The notes under the pieces are model-generated. The model was given only the letters and a program-made list of their open reading frames with translations. It did no database searches and was not told the DNA's origin. This document shows, in pieces, positions 26,528-34,292 of a stretch of 64,000 nucleotides of DNA. The stretch covers positions 1 to 64,000 of IMG/VR virus record IMGVR_UViG_3300042402_001758, one strand, 5' to 3'. This DNA comes from a virus. The translations under genes were made by a program, and so were the position numbers. Position 1 is the first letter of the stretch; every line of letters begins with the position of its first letter.

Positions 26528-27021
26528 AACAAAAATTTGTTCATTTGTACATGGATTGGGCTAAACGCCTTTCACAATTAAGCCACGCTAGGCGATTACA
26601 GGTAGGAGCAGTGATTGTAAAAGATGACACTGTAATTAGTTATGGGTATAATGGCATGCCAGCAGGATGGAACAATGAATGTGAAGATCGTGTATATGCA
26701 AACGAATGGACTATTGACAGTAACGAATGGCAATATATAGATAACGAAAGTAAGCCTTATAATTTAAAAACTAAACCGGAGGTACTTCATGCAGAATCAA
26801 ACGCAATCAGCAAACTGGCTCGTAGCCCTAACAGTGGCTCCGGTGCTGATATTTTTATCACACACAGCCCTTGTCTTGAATGCGCCAAACTCATTTATCA
26901 GTCTGGCATTAGTAGGGTGTTTTATTCTCAAGACTACCGCGATAGCTCAGGAATTGATTTCCTACTTCGGTCAGGGATACCAGTAGAACAAATAGGGGAG
27001 TTTCCTCCCCTATCATCTTAG
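26524..27021 (+). CDS. Deoxycytidylate (dCMP) deaminase
   Basis: 165 aa. Zinc-dependent deaminase motifs: HAE (His89-Ala-Glu91) and PCLEC (Cys117, Cys120). The long insert between the first strand region and HAE is typical of dCMP deaminases (T4 cd). The enzyme makes dUMP from dCMP for dTTP supply. The final codons fall in a perfect 9-bp hairpin, and the last four bases overlap the end of the convergent phoH gene. Confidence 0.92.
   Translation: MKQKFVHLYMDWAKRLSQLSHARRLQVGAVIVKDDTVISYGYNGMPAGWNNECEDRVYANEWTIDSNEWQYIDNESKPYNLKTKPEVLHAESNAISKLARSPNSGSGADIFITHSPCLECAKLIYQSGISRVFYSQDYRDSSGIDFLLRSGIPVEQIGEFPPLSS
26992..27013. terminator. Coding-embedded hairpin at convergent gene ends
   Basis: ATAGGGGAG-TTTC-CTCCCCTAT, a perfect 9-bp stem with a 4-nt loop inside the last codons of the dCMP deaminase and just past the phoH stop. 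On the minus strand it is followed by TTTGTTCT, so it most resembles a terminator for phoH; on the plus strand there is no T-run. Confidence 0.65.
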
Positions 27022-27734
27022 TCTCCGTAGATCGTTAAAACTTCTTTTACAGCGTCATGACGTTCTATATCATTACTGTCGAATCTTACAACATCTATAA
27101 ATTCTAATTTTTTATGTTGTTCTATCCTTTCTATAAAATTTATTAATCCGTTGTCCTTCAATCTATCTGCTTGTGCTAGATCTCCAGTGACTACCATTTT
27201 ACTGGCTTCCCCTAATCTAGTTAACAGCATTTTCATTTGATTCTGTGTAGCATTTTGCATTTCATCTGCTATAATGTAAGCATGTTTAAATGTTCTGCCA
27301 CGCATATATGCTAAAGGACTTATTTCTATAACATTTTCATACAACATAGTTTCAATGTCTTTTTGATTATAATATTCTCCTAATACATCAAAAATTGGAC
27401 GAGTCCACGGAGCCATTTTTTCATTTAATGTTCCTGGCAAAAATCCTAGGTCTTCGTCTACACTAACGGCGGGTCTAGTAACTATAATCTTATCGACCTT
27501 ACCTTCTTGAAATAGTCTTATACCAATTTGTACAGCCAATAAAGTCTTGCCTGTTCCAGCAGGACCGATAGCAAATACTATGTTTTTACTATCATCATTA
27601 AGCTTGGCTAGATATGTTTCTTGGTGTTTATTTCGAGGATGAATCAGCACTCGCTGCTTCTTGTTAGGAAGGTATGGTTGAAAATCAATTACATTTACGT
27701 CTGAAGTAAAGCGTTTTTTCACTCTTTTACTCAT
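27018..27734 (-). CDS. phoH: PhoH-like P-loop ATPase
   Basis: 238 aa from the ATG at 27734, chosen because GGGAGAAC stands just upstream and upstream codons look non-coding. Walker A GPAGTGKT (57-64), VTRPAVSVDEDLGFLPG, the Walker B region AYIIADEMQNAT and VVTGDLAQ are diagnostic of PhoH. PhoH-like genes are common in marine phages; the ATPase is linked to phosphate stress and RNA metabolism, with the phage role unsettled. It is the only minus-strand gene between 1.6 kb and 45.6 kb. Its leader holds a terminator-like hairpin. Confidence 0.93.
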   Translation of the reverse strand: MSKRVKKRFTSDVNVIDFQPYLPNKKQRVLIHPRNKHQETYLAKLNDDSKNIVFAIGPAGTGKTLLAVQIGIRLFQEGKVDKIIVTRPAVSVDEDLGFLPGTLNEKMAPWTRPIFDVLGEYYNQKDIETMLYENVIEISPLAYMRGRTFKHAYIIADEMQNATQNQMKMLLTRLGEASKMVVTGDLAQADRLKDNGLINFIERIEQHKKLEFIDVVRFDSNDIERHDAVKEVLTIYGD

Positions 27735-27751
27735 TAAGTTCTCCCACTTGT

Positions 27752-27797
27752 AAAAAAGCAGGACTTGTAGCGACCGCCCAGTAACTACAGAGGTCCT
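27752..27797 (-). ncRNA. Structured phoH leader: attenuator-like hairpin or small RNA end
   Basis: On the minus strand AGGAC-CTC-TGTAG pairs with CTACA-A-GTCCT around a 14-nt GC-rich loop, followed by GC and a run of six T. This is the form of an intrinsic terminator, but it lies upstream of the phoH start codon. It could be an attenuator or the end of a short minus-strand RNA. I see no strong promoter for it. Confidence 0.45.
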
Positions 27798-27852
27798 ACA
27801 AAAGTACTTATACATTATTCCAAAAAGTAAAGTTGTAACTTAAACATCTAAA

Positions 27853-27880
27853 CCAACTAAATAAGTATAGCATTTATTGG
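27853..27880 (+). promoter_or_regulatory. Late-type promoter in a weaker RBS-masking hairpin
   Basis: CCAA-CT-AAAT (27853-27862) can pair with ATTT-A-TTGG (27872-27880). The late-type motif ACTAAATA is at 27856-27863, and TTGGAA in the right arm is the only ribosome-site candidate before the ATG at 27889. Same plan as the sites at 1607, 20094 and 34920, but with an internal mismatch. Confidence 0.4.
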
Positions 27881-27888
27881 AACCTGTT

Positions 27889-28458
27889 ATGAGAGATATC
27901 CTAGACGTCATTGAAAATATTCAAACAATTTACAACAGTAATTCAAGCCTAAGCACCTTAAAAGACATCGAACGTGTACTAGATGAGATGGATATGTATG
28001 TGTATAAAAATTGGATTGACGGAGAATTAGTAGAAGGCCCTGTGGTCGAGCGTCACTGGGTAACTGCCAGTTTTATGTGGCCGAAATCCAAAATGCCCGA
28101 TCCTATGGCAGCTAAACGACTACTAGATTATGGATGTAAAGTAGTGTACGAAGAAACACATTTACTGTCTCCCAGAAAAGTCAAGGACCCTGATGATTTT
28201 AGACCTGGTACTAAAAAAGGTAAATTGGACAGAAAACCAGTTTGGGTTGTAAAACTTACTATGCCTAAAAAACTAGTAGAAGACACAACTAACGGTTATA
28301 TGACTAAAATGAGAGAAAGTATGGGTATAGGCAAAACTAGTAAAGCGGAAGCAGCACCAGCACAAGCAGCAGATCAAGCCGCATTACAATCAGCATCAGC
28401 TCCGGCAGCAGCTCCGGCAGCGGCACCTATAGGAGCTCCTAATGCACCAGCAGCTTAA
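27889..28458 (+). CDS. Probable virion protein, function unknown
   Basis: 189 aa from the ATG at 27889 (an upstream TTG at 27877 is less likely). An N-terminal helical region (DVIENIQTIYN...LKDIERVLDEMDMY) precedes a domain with RHWVTASFMWPKSKMPDPMAAKRLLDYGCKV and KPVWVVKLTMPKKLV; the tail from about residue 152 is a disordered Ala/Pro/Gln sequence. Low-complexity Ala/Pro tails recur in structural genes of this window. It overlaps the next gene by 17 bases. I do not recognise a named family. Confidence 0.65.
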   Translation: MRDILDVIENIQTIYNSNSSLSTLKDIERVLDEMDMYVYKNWIDGELVEGPVVERHWVTASFMWPKSKMPDPMAAKRLLDYGCKVVYEETHLLSPRKVKDPDDFRPGTKKGKLDRKPVWVVKLTMPKKLVEDTTNGYMTKMRESMGIGKTSKAEAAPAQAADQAALQSASAPAAAPAAAPIGAPNAPAA

Positions 28459-29179
28459 TGAAGAATTGCTAGCAGGCGACTTGCGTATGCTGGTAGATAA
28501 TATCTTTGAAATCGATAGTTATGCCAGCAAGATGGGATCTGACGAAGACATAGTAGTAATATCTTTCACTGTAGAACAAAAAGAACCAGCACAAGATCTT
28601 GTCAATTTTATCGAAAGAGGTTATGAATTTGTACTAGATGCAGATTCGACTCCTGGCGAACTACAGAACGGAAAATATAAAGTTTTTGTAGAAATGGAAA
28701 GAACTCAACGTGTTCCTGAACAAATTATGGAAATTTTATACGGAGTTGGAAAACTTTGCGATATCAATGATTTTAAATTCAGATATTATAAAAGTTTCCA
28801 TAGTGTAGAAGTAACAGAAGATAGTTTACAAGAAACTGTTCCTACAAATAAAGACGAATATCAATTAAAAATTCAAGAAAATAAATTAAACAACTTTTCT
28901 AATTTTTTTAATAAAAGTTATTTAGAAAGTATAGATGTTGATAACGATACACTACTTTTTCAAAAGAAATATGCAGAACCTTTGCGTATGAGAATTAAAG
29001 ATTTTGGATTAAAAGAATCTGTATATAAAAATTTAACTGGAAAGTTAATGATAGAATCAAAAGATATAGCAGAAGTTTTATTTTTTACAAAATATATAGG
29101 TAATTATAATATTAATAAAATAAGTGATTATTTTGTATTTGAAAATGAAAACTATGCACTAACACTAGAGAGAGTATAA
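28442..29179 (+). CDS. Conserved-looking phage protein, function unknown
   Basis: 245 aa from the ATG at 28442 inside the end of the previous gene; a Met at 28487 is an alternative start. Acidic N-terminal part (VDNIFEIDSYASKMGSDEDIVVISFTVEQKEPA), then a region with LCDINDFKFRYYKSFHSVEVTEDSLQETVP and a lysine-rich C-terminal half. No membrane segment. Its place between a late-type promoter and the lysis genes suggests a virion or assembly role, without sequence proof. Confidence 0.65.
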   Translation: MHQQLNEELLAGDLRMLVDNIFEIDSYASKMGSDEDIVVISFTVEQKEPAQDLVNFIERGYEFVLDADSTPGELQNGKYKVFVEMERTQRVPEQIMEILYGVGKLCDINDFKFRYYKSFHSVEVTEDSLQETVPTNKDEYQLKIQENKLNNFSNFFNKSYLESIDVDNDTLLFQKKYAEPLRMRIKDFGLKESVYKNLTGKLMIESKDIAEVLFFTKYIGNYNINKISDYFVFENENYALTLERV

Positions 29180-29661
29180 TGTGGTATTTACAATTCATGT
29201 ATAGTTTAATACCAGATAGCTGGATTGAATTAGCTACATACGCTATATTGGCTACAGGTATTACACTTTATATATTAAGTAAAGTTGTAGCTTGGATACC
29301 CTTTATTAAAGGTTACAAATTACCAATGGAATTAGTTGGTGTAATATTATATGGTGTCGGAGCTTTTTATGCAGGCGGGTATGGCGTAGAACGTATGTGG
29401 AGAGAACGTGTACAAGAAGTGCAGGCTAAAGTTAAAGAATTAGAAGGACGGCAGGCTGAAGTTGTAAAAGTTATAGAAACAAAAGTTATAACTAAAATTA
29501 AAACTGTAGAAGTTGTTAAAGAAGTTATAAAACAAGAAATAATAGAAAAAGAAAAACTCATAAATGCTAACTGCGATGTAAGTCCTGATGCTATCGAAAT
29601 GTTTAACAAATCAGTGACTAACCCAGAATTACTTCAAACTCCTGCAGGAGAAACAAAATGA
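29179..29661 (+). CDS. Inner-membrane spanin (i-spanin, Rz-like)
   Basis: 160 aa. Two hydrophobic segments (about residues 17-37 and 50-67) precede a long charged coiled coil (WRERVQEVQAKVKELEGRQAEVVKVIETK...VVKEVIKQEIIEKEKL) that would project into the periplasm. The next gene overlaps its stop by four bases and encodes a small lipoprotein. This is the standard i-spanin/o-spanin arrangement that fuses inner and outer membranes at lysis. A second membrane segment is not typical of lambda Rz, so topology is uncertain. Confidence 0.78.
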   Translation: MWYLQFMYSLIPDSWIELATYAILATGITLYILSKVVAWIPFIKGYKLPMELVGVILYGVGAFYAGGYGVERMWRERVQEVQAKVKELEGRQAEVVKVIETKVITKIKTVEVVKEVIKQEIIEKEKLINANCDVSPDAIEMFNKSVTNPELLQTPAGETK

Positions 29662-29927
29662 GATTAATTTTATTATTATGTATATTCTTATCAGGATGCT
29701 CTAGCACTGCGGTTCCTATTGTGATGAAATTCCCCGATGCACCGCCAAGTTTGATGACTCCTGCTGCGGATCTTAACAAATTGCCCGCAGATAAAAAAAT
29801 AGAAATGAGCGATATTATTCAAACTACTAATGCTAATTCGAAACTGTATTACGAACTTAAAATTAAATACGAAGCATGGCAAGAATGGTATAAAGAACAA
29901 AAAAGTATAGCAGATCAGTTAAAATAA
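29658..29927 (+). CDS. Outer-membrane spanin lipoprotein (o-spanin, Rz1-like)
   Basis: 89 aa. A signal peptide with lipobox LSGC (Cys14) gives a lipidated mature protein beginning CSSTAVP, followed by a Pro-rich region (MKFPDAPPSLMTPAA) and a helix (LYYELKIKYEAWQEWYKEQK). It starts inside the i-spanin stop (ATGA). Lipobox, Pro-rich linker and partner overlap all fit o-spanins, which imply a Gram-negative host. Confidence 0.8.
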   Translation: MRLILLLCIFLSGCSSTAVPIVMKFPDAPPSLMTPAADLNKLPADKKIEMSDIIQTTNANSKLYYELKIKYEAWQEWYKEQKSIADQLK

Positions 29928-29972
29928 CCAAAATAAATAAATAATAGCATATTACAGTAGTAAAGGAGCGTT

Positions 29973-30218
29973 ATGAACCACGATAGAAAAATGTTTAGAT
30001 GGTTAGGACTGCTTTTAATATTGCCCATTATATTAGCAGTCTGTGGCGGGGATAGGTTTAGATATCCGTGTCAAGATCCCGAAAATTGGGGTGAGAAACA
30101 GTGTCAAAAACCTTATTGTGAAGTCACAGGAACATGTCCTGAGCACATTTTTAAAGGTTCGGAAAATCCGCCGGCTCAGATCACTCAATCCAAACCAATT
30201 GATAAAGGATGCAAATAA
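29973..30218 (+). CDS. Small Cys-rich exported/membrane protein, function unknown
   Basis: 81 aa. N-terminal positively charged, then a hydrophobic segment (WLGLLLILPIILAVCGG); the sequence AVC is not a canonical lipobox, so it could be an anchor or an atypical lipoprotein. After the segment comes RYPCQDPENWGEKQCQKPYCEVTGTCPEH with four cysteines suited to disulfides, so the tail probably lies in the periplasm. Strong ribosome site AAAGGAG. Grouped with spanins and the next membrane protein; a lysis or superinfection role is a guess. Confidence 0.65.
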   Translation: MNHDRKMFRWLGLLLILPIILAVCGGDRFRYPCQDPENWGEKQCQKPYCEVTGTCPEHIFKGSENPPAQITQSKPIDKGCK

Positions 30219-30706
30219 TGGAAAAGTACGTAGACGATAAAGGTACAGAAATGTCAATTTACACAGAACAAGAGTTAATGGCTAGACTAAAATTTTTTAT
30301 TGGAATTTGTTTAGCATTAACATTAGTTGGAATCGTATTTGTTGTATTATATTCATTGATTTTTGTTACACAACCAATGAACGCTATTAGTCCAATGGAT
30401 CAAAAGTTTTTTGAACTTATTATTCCGATCGCCACTTTCTTAACAGGAACCTTAAGCGGAATCATGTTAGCAGGTGACGATAAAGAATTAAGAGCCAAAG
30501 CATTAGATGCTGCTAATAAACCCCCGCCAGTAAGTCCTGCACCAACGCCTATGTCGGCACCGAAGCCATTTAGTCCTGCTCCAATGACCATGGCAGCGGC
30601 ACCGATGGCAGCAGCACCTGTAGCAATGGCCAGCGATATGCCAACTATGTCTAAACCACAACCAAGCAGACCGCCATTGGACGAAGATTTTCCTCCATTA
30701 GATTGA
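30218..30706 (+). CDS. Two-TM membrane protein with Ala/Pro/Met-rich tail
   Basis: 162 aa from the ATG at 30218 (TAATG overlap; the upstream ATG at 30209 is less likely). Two hydrophobic segments (FFIGICLALTLVGIVFVVLY and FELIIPIATFLTGTLSGIML) are separated by a short loop and followed by a low-complexity P/A/M tail. Size, two membrane helices and position after spanins make it a holin candidate, but the long tail and lack of a recognised family leave this unproven. Its stop codon lies inside the -35 of the next promoter. Confidence 0.65.
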   Translation: MEKYVDDKGTEMSIYTEQELMARLKFFIGICLALTLVGIVFVVLYSLIFVTQPMNAISPMDQKFFELIIPIATFLTGTLSGIMLAGDDKELRAKALDAANKPPPVSPAPTPMSAPKPFSPAPMTMAAAPMAAAPVAMASDMPTMSKPQPSRPPLDEDFPPLD

Positions 30707-30731
30707 CATAGGATTTAAGTCCTTGTATAAT
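30703..30731 (+). promoter_or_regulatory. Consensus sigma70 promoter, leaderless, with palindromic spacer
   Basis: TTGACA (30703-30708), 17-bp spacer, TATAAT (30726-30731), both boxes perfect. The expected start is 30738-30739, the ATG being at 30739, so the message is leaderless. The spacer contains AGGATTTAAGTCCT (30710-30723), a near-perfect palindrome that could be an operator. Confidence 0.75.
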
Positions 30732-30738
30732 TAGTAGT

Positions 30739-31569
30739 ATGAACTATTATGAAATACTCGGAGTAAATGAAAAAGCCAGTCAGGATGATATAAAAAAGGC
30801 CTATAAAAAATTGGCCATGAAACATCATCCTGACCGTGGTGGCGATAATAAAAAATTCCAAGAAATATCTCAAGCATATGATACACTTAGTGATCCTAAT
30901 AAACGATCACAATATGATGCCGAATTAAACGGTACGAATCCTTTTATAAACATTAGATCAGGGTCTGGTTTTCCAAACTTCGAAGATATTTTTGGATTTC
31001 ATTTCGGACACGGCTTTGCTCAACAACGAGCTCCTAGAAATAGAGATCTAACTATAAGAATGAATGTTACATTCAAACAAAGTTATCTAGGAGCTCAAAT
31101 GATAGCAAAATACAGAACTCCTTCAGGAAAAAATAAAGAAGTTACTATAGATATACCTGCTGGTATACAATCCGGACAAACTATCAGACATCCTAGCCTG
31201 GGTGACGATAGTTACAGTAATTTTCCTCCTGGCGATCTAAATGTACAGATCATGGTAGAAAATGATCCAGAATGGATGCGTCGGAATGATGACTTGTGTA
31301 AAATTATACAAATAAACTCATTCGAAGCAATTTTAGGATGTACTAAAGAAATCAAATGTTTGGATGGAACTGTTATGCCAATAAAAATACGAGCTGGTGT
31401 AAATTCTGGAACTGAATTTAGCAGTAAAGGAAGAGGCTTCACTAATCTTTCTTCTGGCAGGTCAGGCAATTTAATTGTAGTTGTAGAAGTAATAACTCCT
31501 ACAATAAATGATCAAACAATCTTGAAACAAATTGAAAATATAAATGCTCAACTTAATTCACTATCCTAA
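30739..31569 (+). CDS. DnaJ/CbpA-type J-domain co-chaperone
   Basis: 276 aa. Residues 1-65 form a J domain with the essential HPD (30-32) after KKAYKKLAMKHH; then a G/F-type region (FPNFEDIFGFHFGHGF) and two DnaJ C-terminal beta domains (DLTIRMNVTFKQSYLGAQ; IDIPAGIQSGQTIR; DLNVQIMVENDPEWMRRNDDL). The CxxCxGxG zinc domain is absent, so this is type II. It should stimulate the host DnaK. The gene overlaps the deformylase start by 26 bases. Driven by a consensus early promoter. Confidence 0.93.
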   Translation: MNYYEILGVNEKASQDDIKKAYKKLAMKHHPDRGGDNKKFQEISQAYDTLSDPNKRSQYDAELNGTNPFINIRSGSGFPNFEDIFGFHFGHGFAQQRAPRNRDLTIRMNVTFKQSYLGAQMIAKYRTPSGKNKEVTIDIPAGIQSGQTIRHPSLGDDSYSNFPPGDLNVQIMVENDPEWMRRNDDLCKIIQINSFEAILGCTKEIKCLDGTVMPIKIRAGVNSGTEFSSKGRGFTNLSSGRSGNLIVVVEVITPTINDQTILKQIENINAQLNSLS

Positions 31570-32077
31570 TGAAATTTTAGATAAAAGATTAGACGATTTT
31601 GATTTTTCTAATCCTATTATAGATCCCTTAATACTAGAAGAATCTATGGTTACACTTATGGCTGAAGAAAATGGCATAGGGTTAAGTGCTAATCAGGTAG
31701 GTGTAAATGCCAGAGTATTTGTAATGTATCCTCATAATATAAAAGATGTGAACACGCCTTTTGCTGTTTTTAATCCTAAAATAATAAAAGTCAGCCAAGA
31801 AGTTGAATTGGAAGAGGAAGGATGTTTAAGTTTTCCTGGATTATTTTTTAAAGTTTCTCGACCTAAAATTATTCTAGTCGAGTTTCTTGACAGAGATAAT
31901 AATCAGCATATAATAGAACTAACAGGCATTGACGCTAGATGCTTCATGCACGAATTAGATCATTTAGATGGTATTTGCTTTATTGATCGCATTAGTAGGT
32001 TAAAATTAGATTTAGCTTTAAAAAAACAAAGGAAATATAATGGTAGAACCAAGCAACGAACTTCAACTAGTATTTGA
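31544..32077 (+). CDS. def: Peptide deformylase
   Basis: 177 aa. All three motifs: GIGLSANQ (44-51), EGCLSFPG (92-99, metal ligand Cys94), and HELDH (136-140, ligands His136 and His140, catalytic Glu137). It removes the N-formyl group from new proteins on the ribosome. Phage deformylases are known from marine viruses. Here it lies between a DnaJ and a ClpA-like gene, overlapping both, so it is part of a protein-maturation operon. Confidence 0.95.
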   Translation: MLNLIHYPNEILDKRLDDFDFSNPIIDPLILEESMVTLMAEENGIGLSANQVGVNARVFVMYPHNIKDVNTPFAVFNPKIIKVSQEVELEEEGCLSFPGLFFKVSRPKIILVEFLDRDNNQHIIELTGIDARCFMHELDHLDGICFIDRISRLKLDLALKKQRKYNGRTKQRTSTSI

Positions 32078-34292
32078 AAAATCAATCAAAGTAGCTACAC
32101 AATTAAAACACGATTATTTGACCATAGAGCATTTGCTATTCGCTATGCTATGCGAGGAAAATTTTTCAAATTGTTTAACTGGCTACGGAGCAGATCCTGA
32201 ATTTCTAAAGAAAAATCTCGAGCACTATTTAAAAAATAAATGTCAAAACATAGTATCCGAGCAGCAGGATGTAAAACCTAGAAAAACACAAGCAGTTGAA
32301 CGTATTCTAAATAAATCTTTCACACAGGTGTTGTTTAACGGCAGACAAAAAATTGAATCTGCAGATGTGTTTTTAGCCATGATGTCTGAAAAAAGAAGTT
32401 ATGCCTTTTATTATATACAGCAAGCAGGTATTGATAAAGATAAATTTAGTGATTATTTGAATAATGAAGTAGTTGAAATTGAAGAGGAAGCCGGTGTGGA
32501 GTCACATCACAATGATCGTGCTCTTAGAGCATTTACTGTTAATTTAAACGACGAAGTTAAAAAGAATAAAATAGATCCAGTAATTGGTAGAATAGAAGAA
32601 CTTGAAAATGTAGCACTTTGTTTGGGTCGCAGAACAAAAAGTAATGTATTATTGGTAGGAGATCCTGGAGTAGGCAAAACTGCTATAGCAGAAGGCCTTG
32701 CCTATAATATAGTAAAAGGTGCTGTACCAGAATTTCTAAAAAAATATACTGTATACAATCTCGATATTAGTGCTATGTTAGCAGGCAGTAAATACCGAGG
32801 CGATTTTGAAGAAAGGTTCAAGGCAGTACTGAAAAGTTTAGAAAAGAAAGGCAAAACTATTCTGTTTATTGACGAAGCACACATGGTAAGTGGTGCAGGA
32901 TCTGCAAATAACAATGCTAACGATTTGAGTAACATGATGAAGCCGGCATTGAGTAAAGGCAATATAAAGGTAGTGGCCAGTACAACATGGGAAGAATATC
33001 GTAAGTATTTTGAAAAAGATCGTGCATTGATGCGTAGATTCCAAAGAATTAGTGTAGATGAACCTACATCAGAAATGACTGTACAGATACTTAAAGGTAT
33101 TAAAAAATATTATGAACAACATCATAATGTTAAAATTAAAGACGACGCCATACAAGCAGCAATCAAACTAAGTGTAAAATATCAAGCAGATAAAAAATTG
33201 CCTGATAAAGCTATCGATCTTATTGATTGTGCGGCTAGTCGGTTTAATTTAAAATTAGCTGATAGTAGAACTATTACTGCTACTGAGATCGAGTTTGAAC
33301 TTAGCAAGATGATTAACATACCTACAGAAACAATTGCAGAAAGCGAAACTAATAATCTTGCTAACTTAGAAAGTAAAATTAAAGAAGATGTATACGGACA
33401 AGATACTGCTATTACAGATATTGTAGATAAAATTCTTGTAAGCCGAGCTGGACTGAAATCCGATGACAAGCCAATAGGTAGCTTTGTGTTTATGGGGCCG
33501 ACTGGTTGTGGAAAAACTGAAACAGCCAAAGCATTATCTAAACACTTAGGTGTAAAACTTGTTCGATTTGATATGAGTGAATATCAAGAAAAACACAGTA
33601 TTAGTAAACTTATCGGCAGTCCTCCAGGCTATGTTGGATTTGAAGAAAATGCTGGATTGCTAATTACTCAGATTCAAGAAAATCCTAATTGTGTTTTATT
33701 ATTGGATGAAATTGAAAAGAGTCATCCAGATGTAAGTACAATTTTATTACAAATCATGGACAATGGATTCGTCACAGGTAGTAATGGTAAACGTGCAGAT
33801 TGTAGAAATTTAGTGCTGATTCTTACCACTAATGCCGGAGCTCAAGAAGCAGAAAAAAATGTTATTGGATTCGGCAGTCAAGAAAAGACTTACGAAGATA
33901 AAGAACTTAAAAAATTCTTTGCTCCAGAATTCCGTAATAGATTAGACGGGATCGTTACATTTAACAAACTTTCAAAAGAAGTTATGGGTAAAATTGTAAC
34001 TAAATTTATCGATGAGGTACGTGAAAAAGTCAGAGAAAAAGGTGTTAAACTTAAGATTAATAAAGATGCTATAAATTGGTTAATCGAACGAGGATTTGAT
34101 AAGAAGATGGGTGCAAGACCTCTACAACGTGTTATTGATAAAGAAATTAAACGACCATTGTCTAAAATGCTATTATTCGGAGACTTAAAAAACAGTGGAG
34201 TGCTCACTATAGCTGTAGAAAATGATCAACTTACATTTAAATCTAAAGCTAAACAATCAGTATTAGAACATGAAATTCTTGAAATCGCATAA
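32040..34292 (+). CDS. clpA: ClpA-like AAA+ unfoldase with intact ClpP-docking IGF loop
   Basis: 750 aa, the length of E. coli ClpA (758). Order: Clp N-domain (1-145), first AAA+ with Walker A GDPGVGKT (207-214) and FIDEAH, second AAA+ with Walker A GPTGCGKT (486-493), LLDEIEKSH and the C-terminal D2 small domain (KMGARPLQRVIDKEIK). The ClpB middle coiled-coil domain is missing, which places it with ClpA/ClpC. Residues 609-611 are IGF, the loop tripeptide that docks on ClpP, in an alignment matching ClpA IGL. No phage ClpP is seen, so the host ClpP is the probable partner. Confidence 0.93.
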   Translation: MVEPSNELQLVFEKSIKVATQLKHDYLTIEHLLFAMLCEENFSNCLTGYGADPEFLKKNLEHYLKNKCQNIVSEQQDVKPRKTQAVERILNKSFTQVLFNGRQKIESADVFLAMMSEKRSYAFYYIQQAGIDKDKFSDYLNNEVVEIEEEAGVESHHNDRALRAFTVNLNDEVKKNKIDPVIGRIEELENVALCLGRRTKSNVLLVGDPGVGKTAIAEGLAYNIVKGAVPEFLKKYTVYNLDISAMLAGSKYRGDFEERFKAVLKSLEKKGKTILFIDEAHMVSGAGSANNNANDLSNMMKPALSKGNIKVVASTTWEEYRKYFEKDRALMRRFQRISVDEPTSEMTVQILKGIKKYYEQHHNVKIKDDAIQAAIKLSVKYQADKKLPDKAIDLIDCAASRFNLKLADSRTITATEIEFELSKMINIPTETIAESETNNLANLESKIKEDVYGQDTAITDIVDKILVSRAGLKSDDKPIGSFVFMGPTGCGKTETAKALSKHLGVKLVRFDMSEYQEKHSISKLIGSPPGYVGFEENAGLLITQIQENPNCVLLLDEIEKSHPDVSTILLQIMDNGFVTGSNGKRADCRNLVLILTTNAGAQEAEKNVIGFGSQEKTYEDKELKKFFAPEFRNRLDGIVTFNKLSKEVMGKIVTKFIDEVREKVREKGVKLKINKDAINWLIERGFDKKMGARPLQRVIDKEIKRPLSKMLLFGDLKNSGVLTIAVENDQLTFKSKAKQSVLEHEILEIA

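Noticed and set aside
28442-29179. gp62 candidate
   Set aside because: The 245-aa protein is longer than T4 gp62 and no recognisable similarity is visible; left as unknown.
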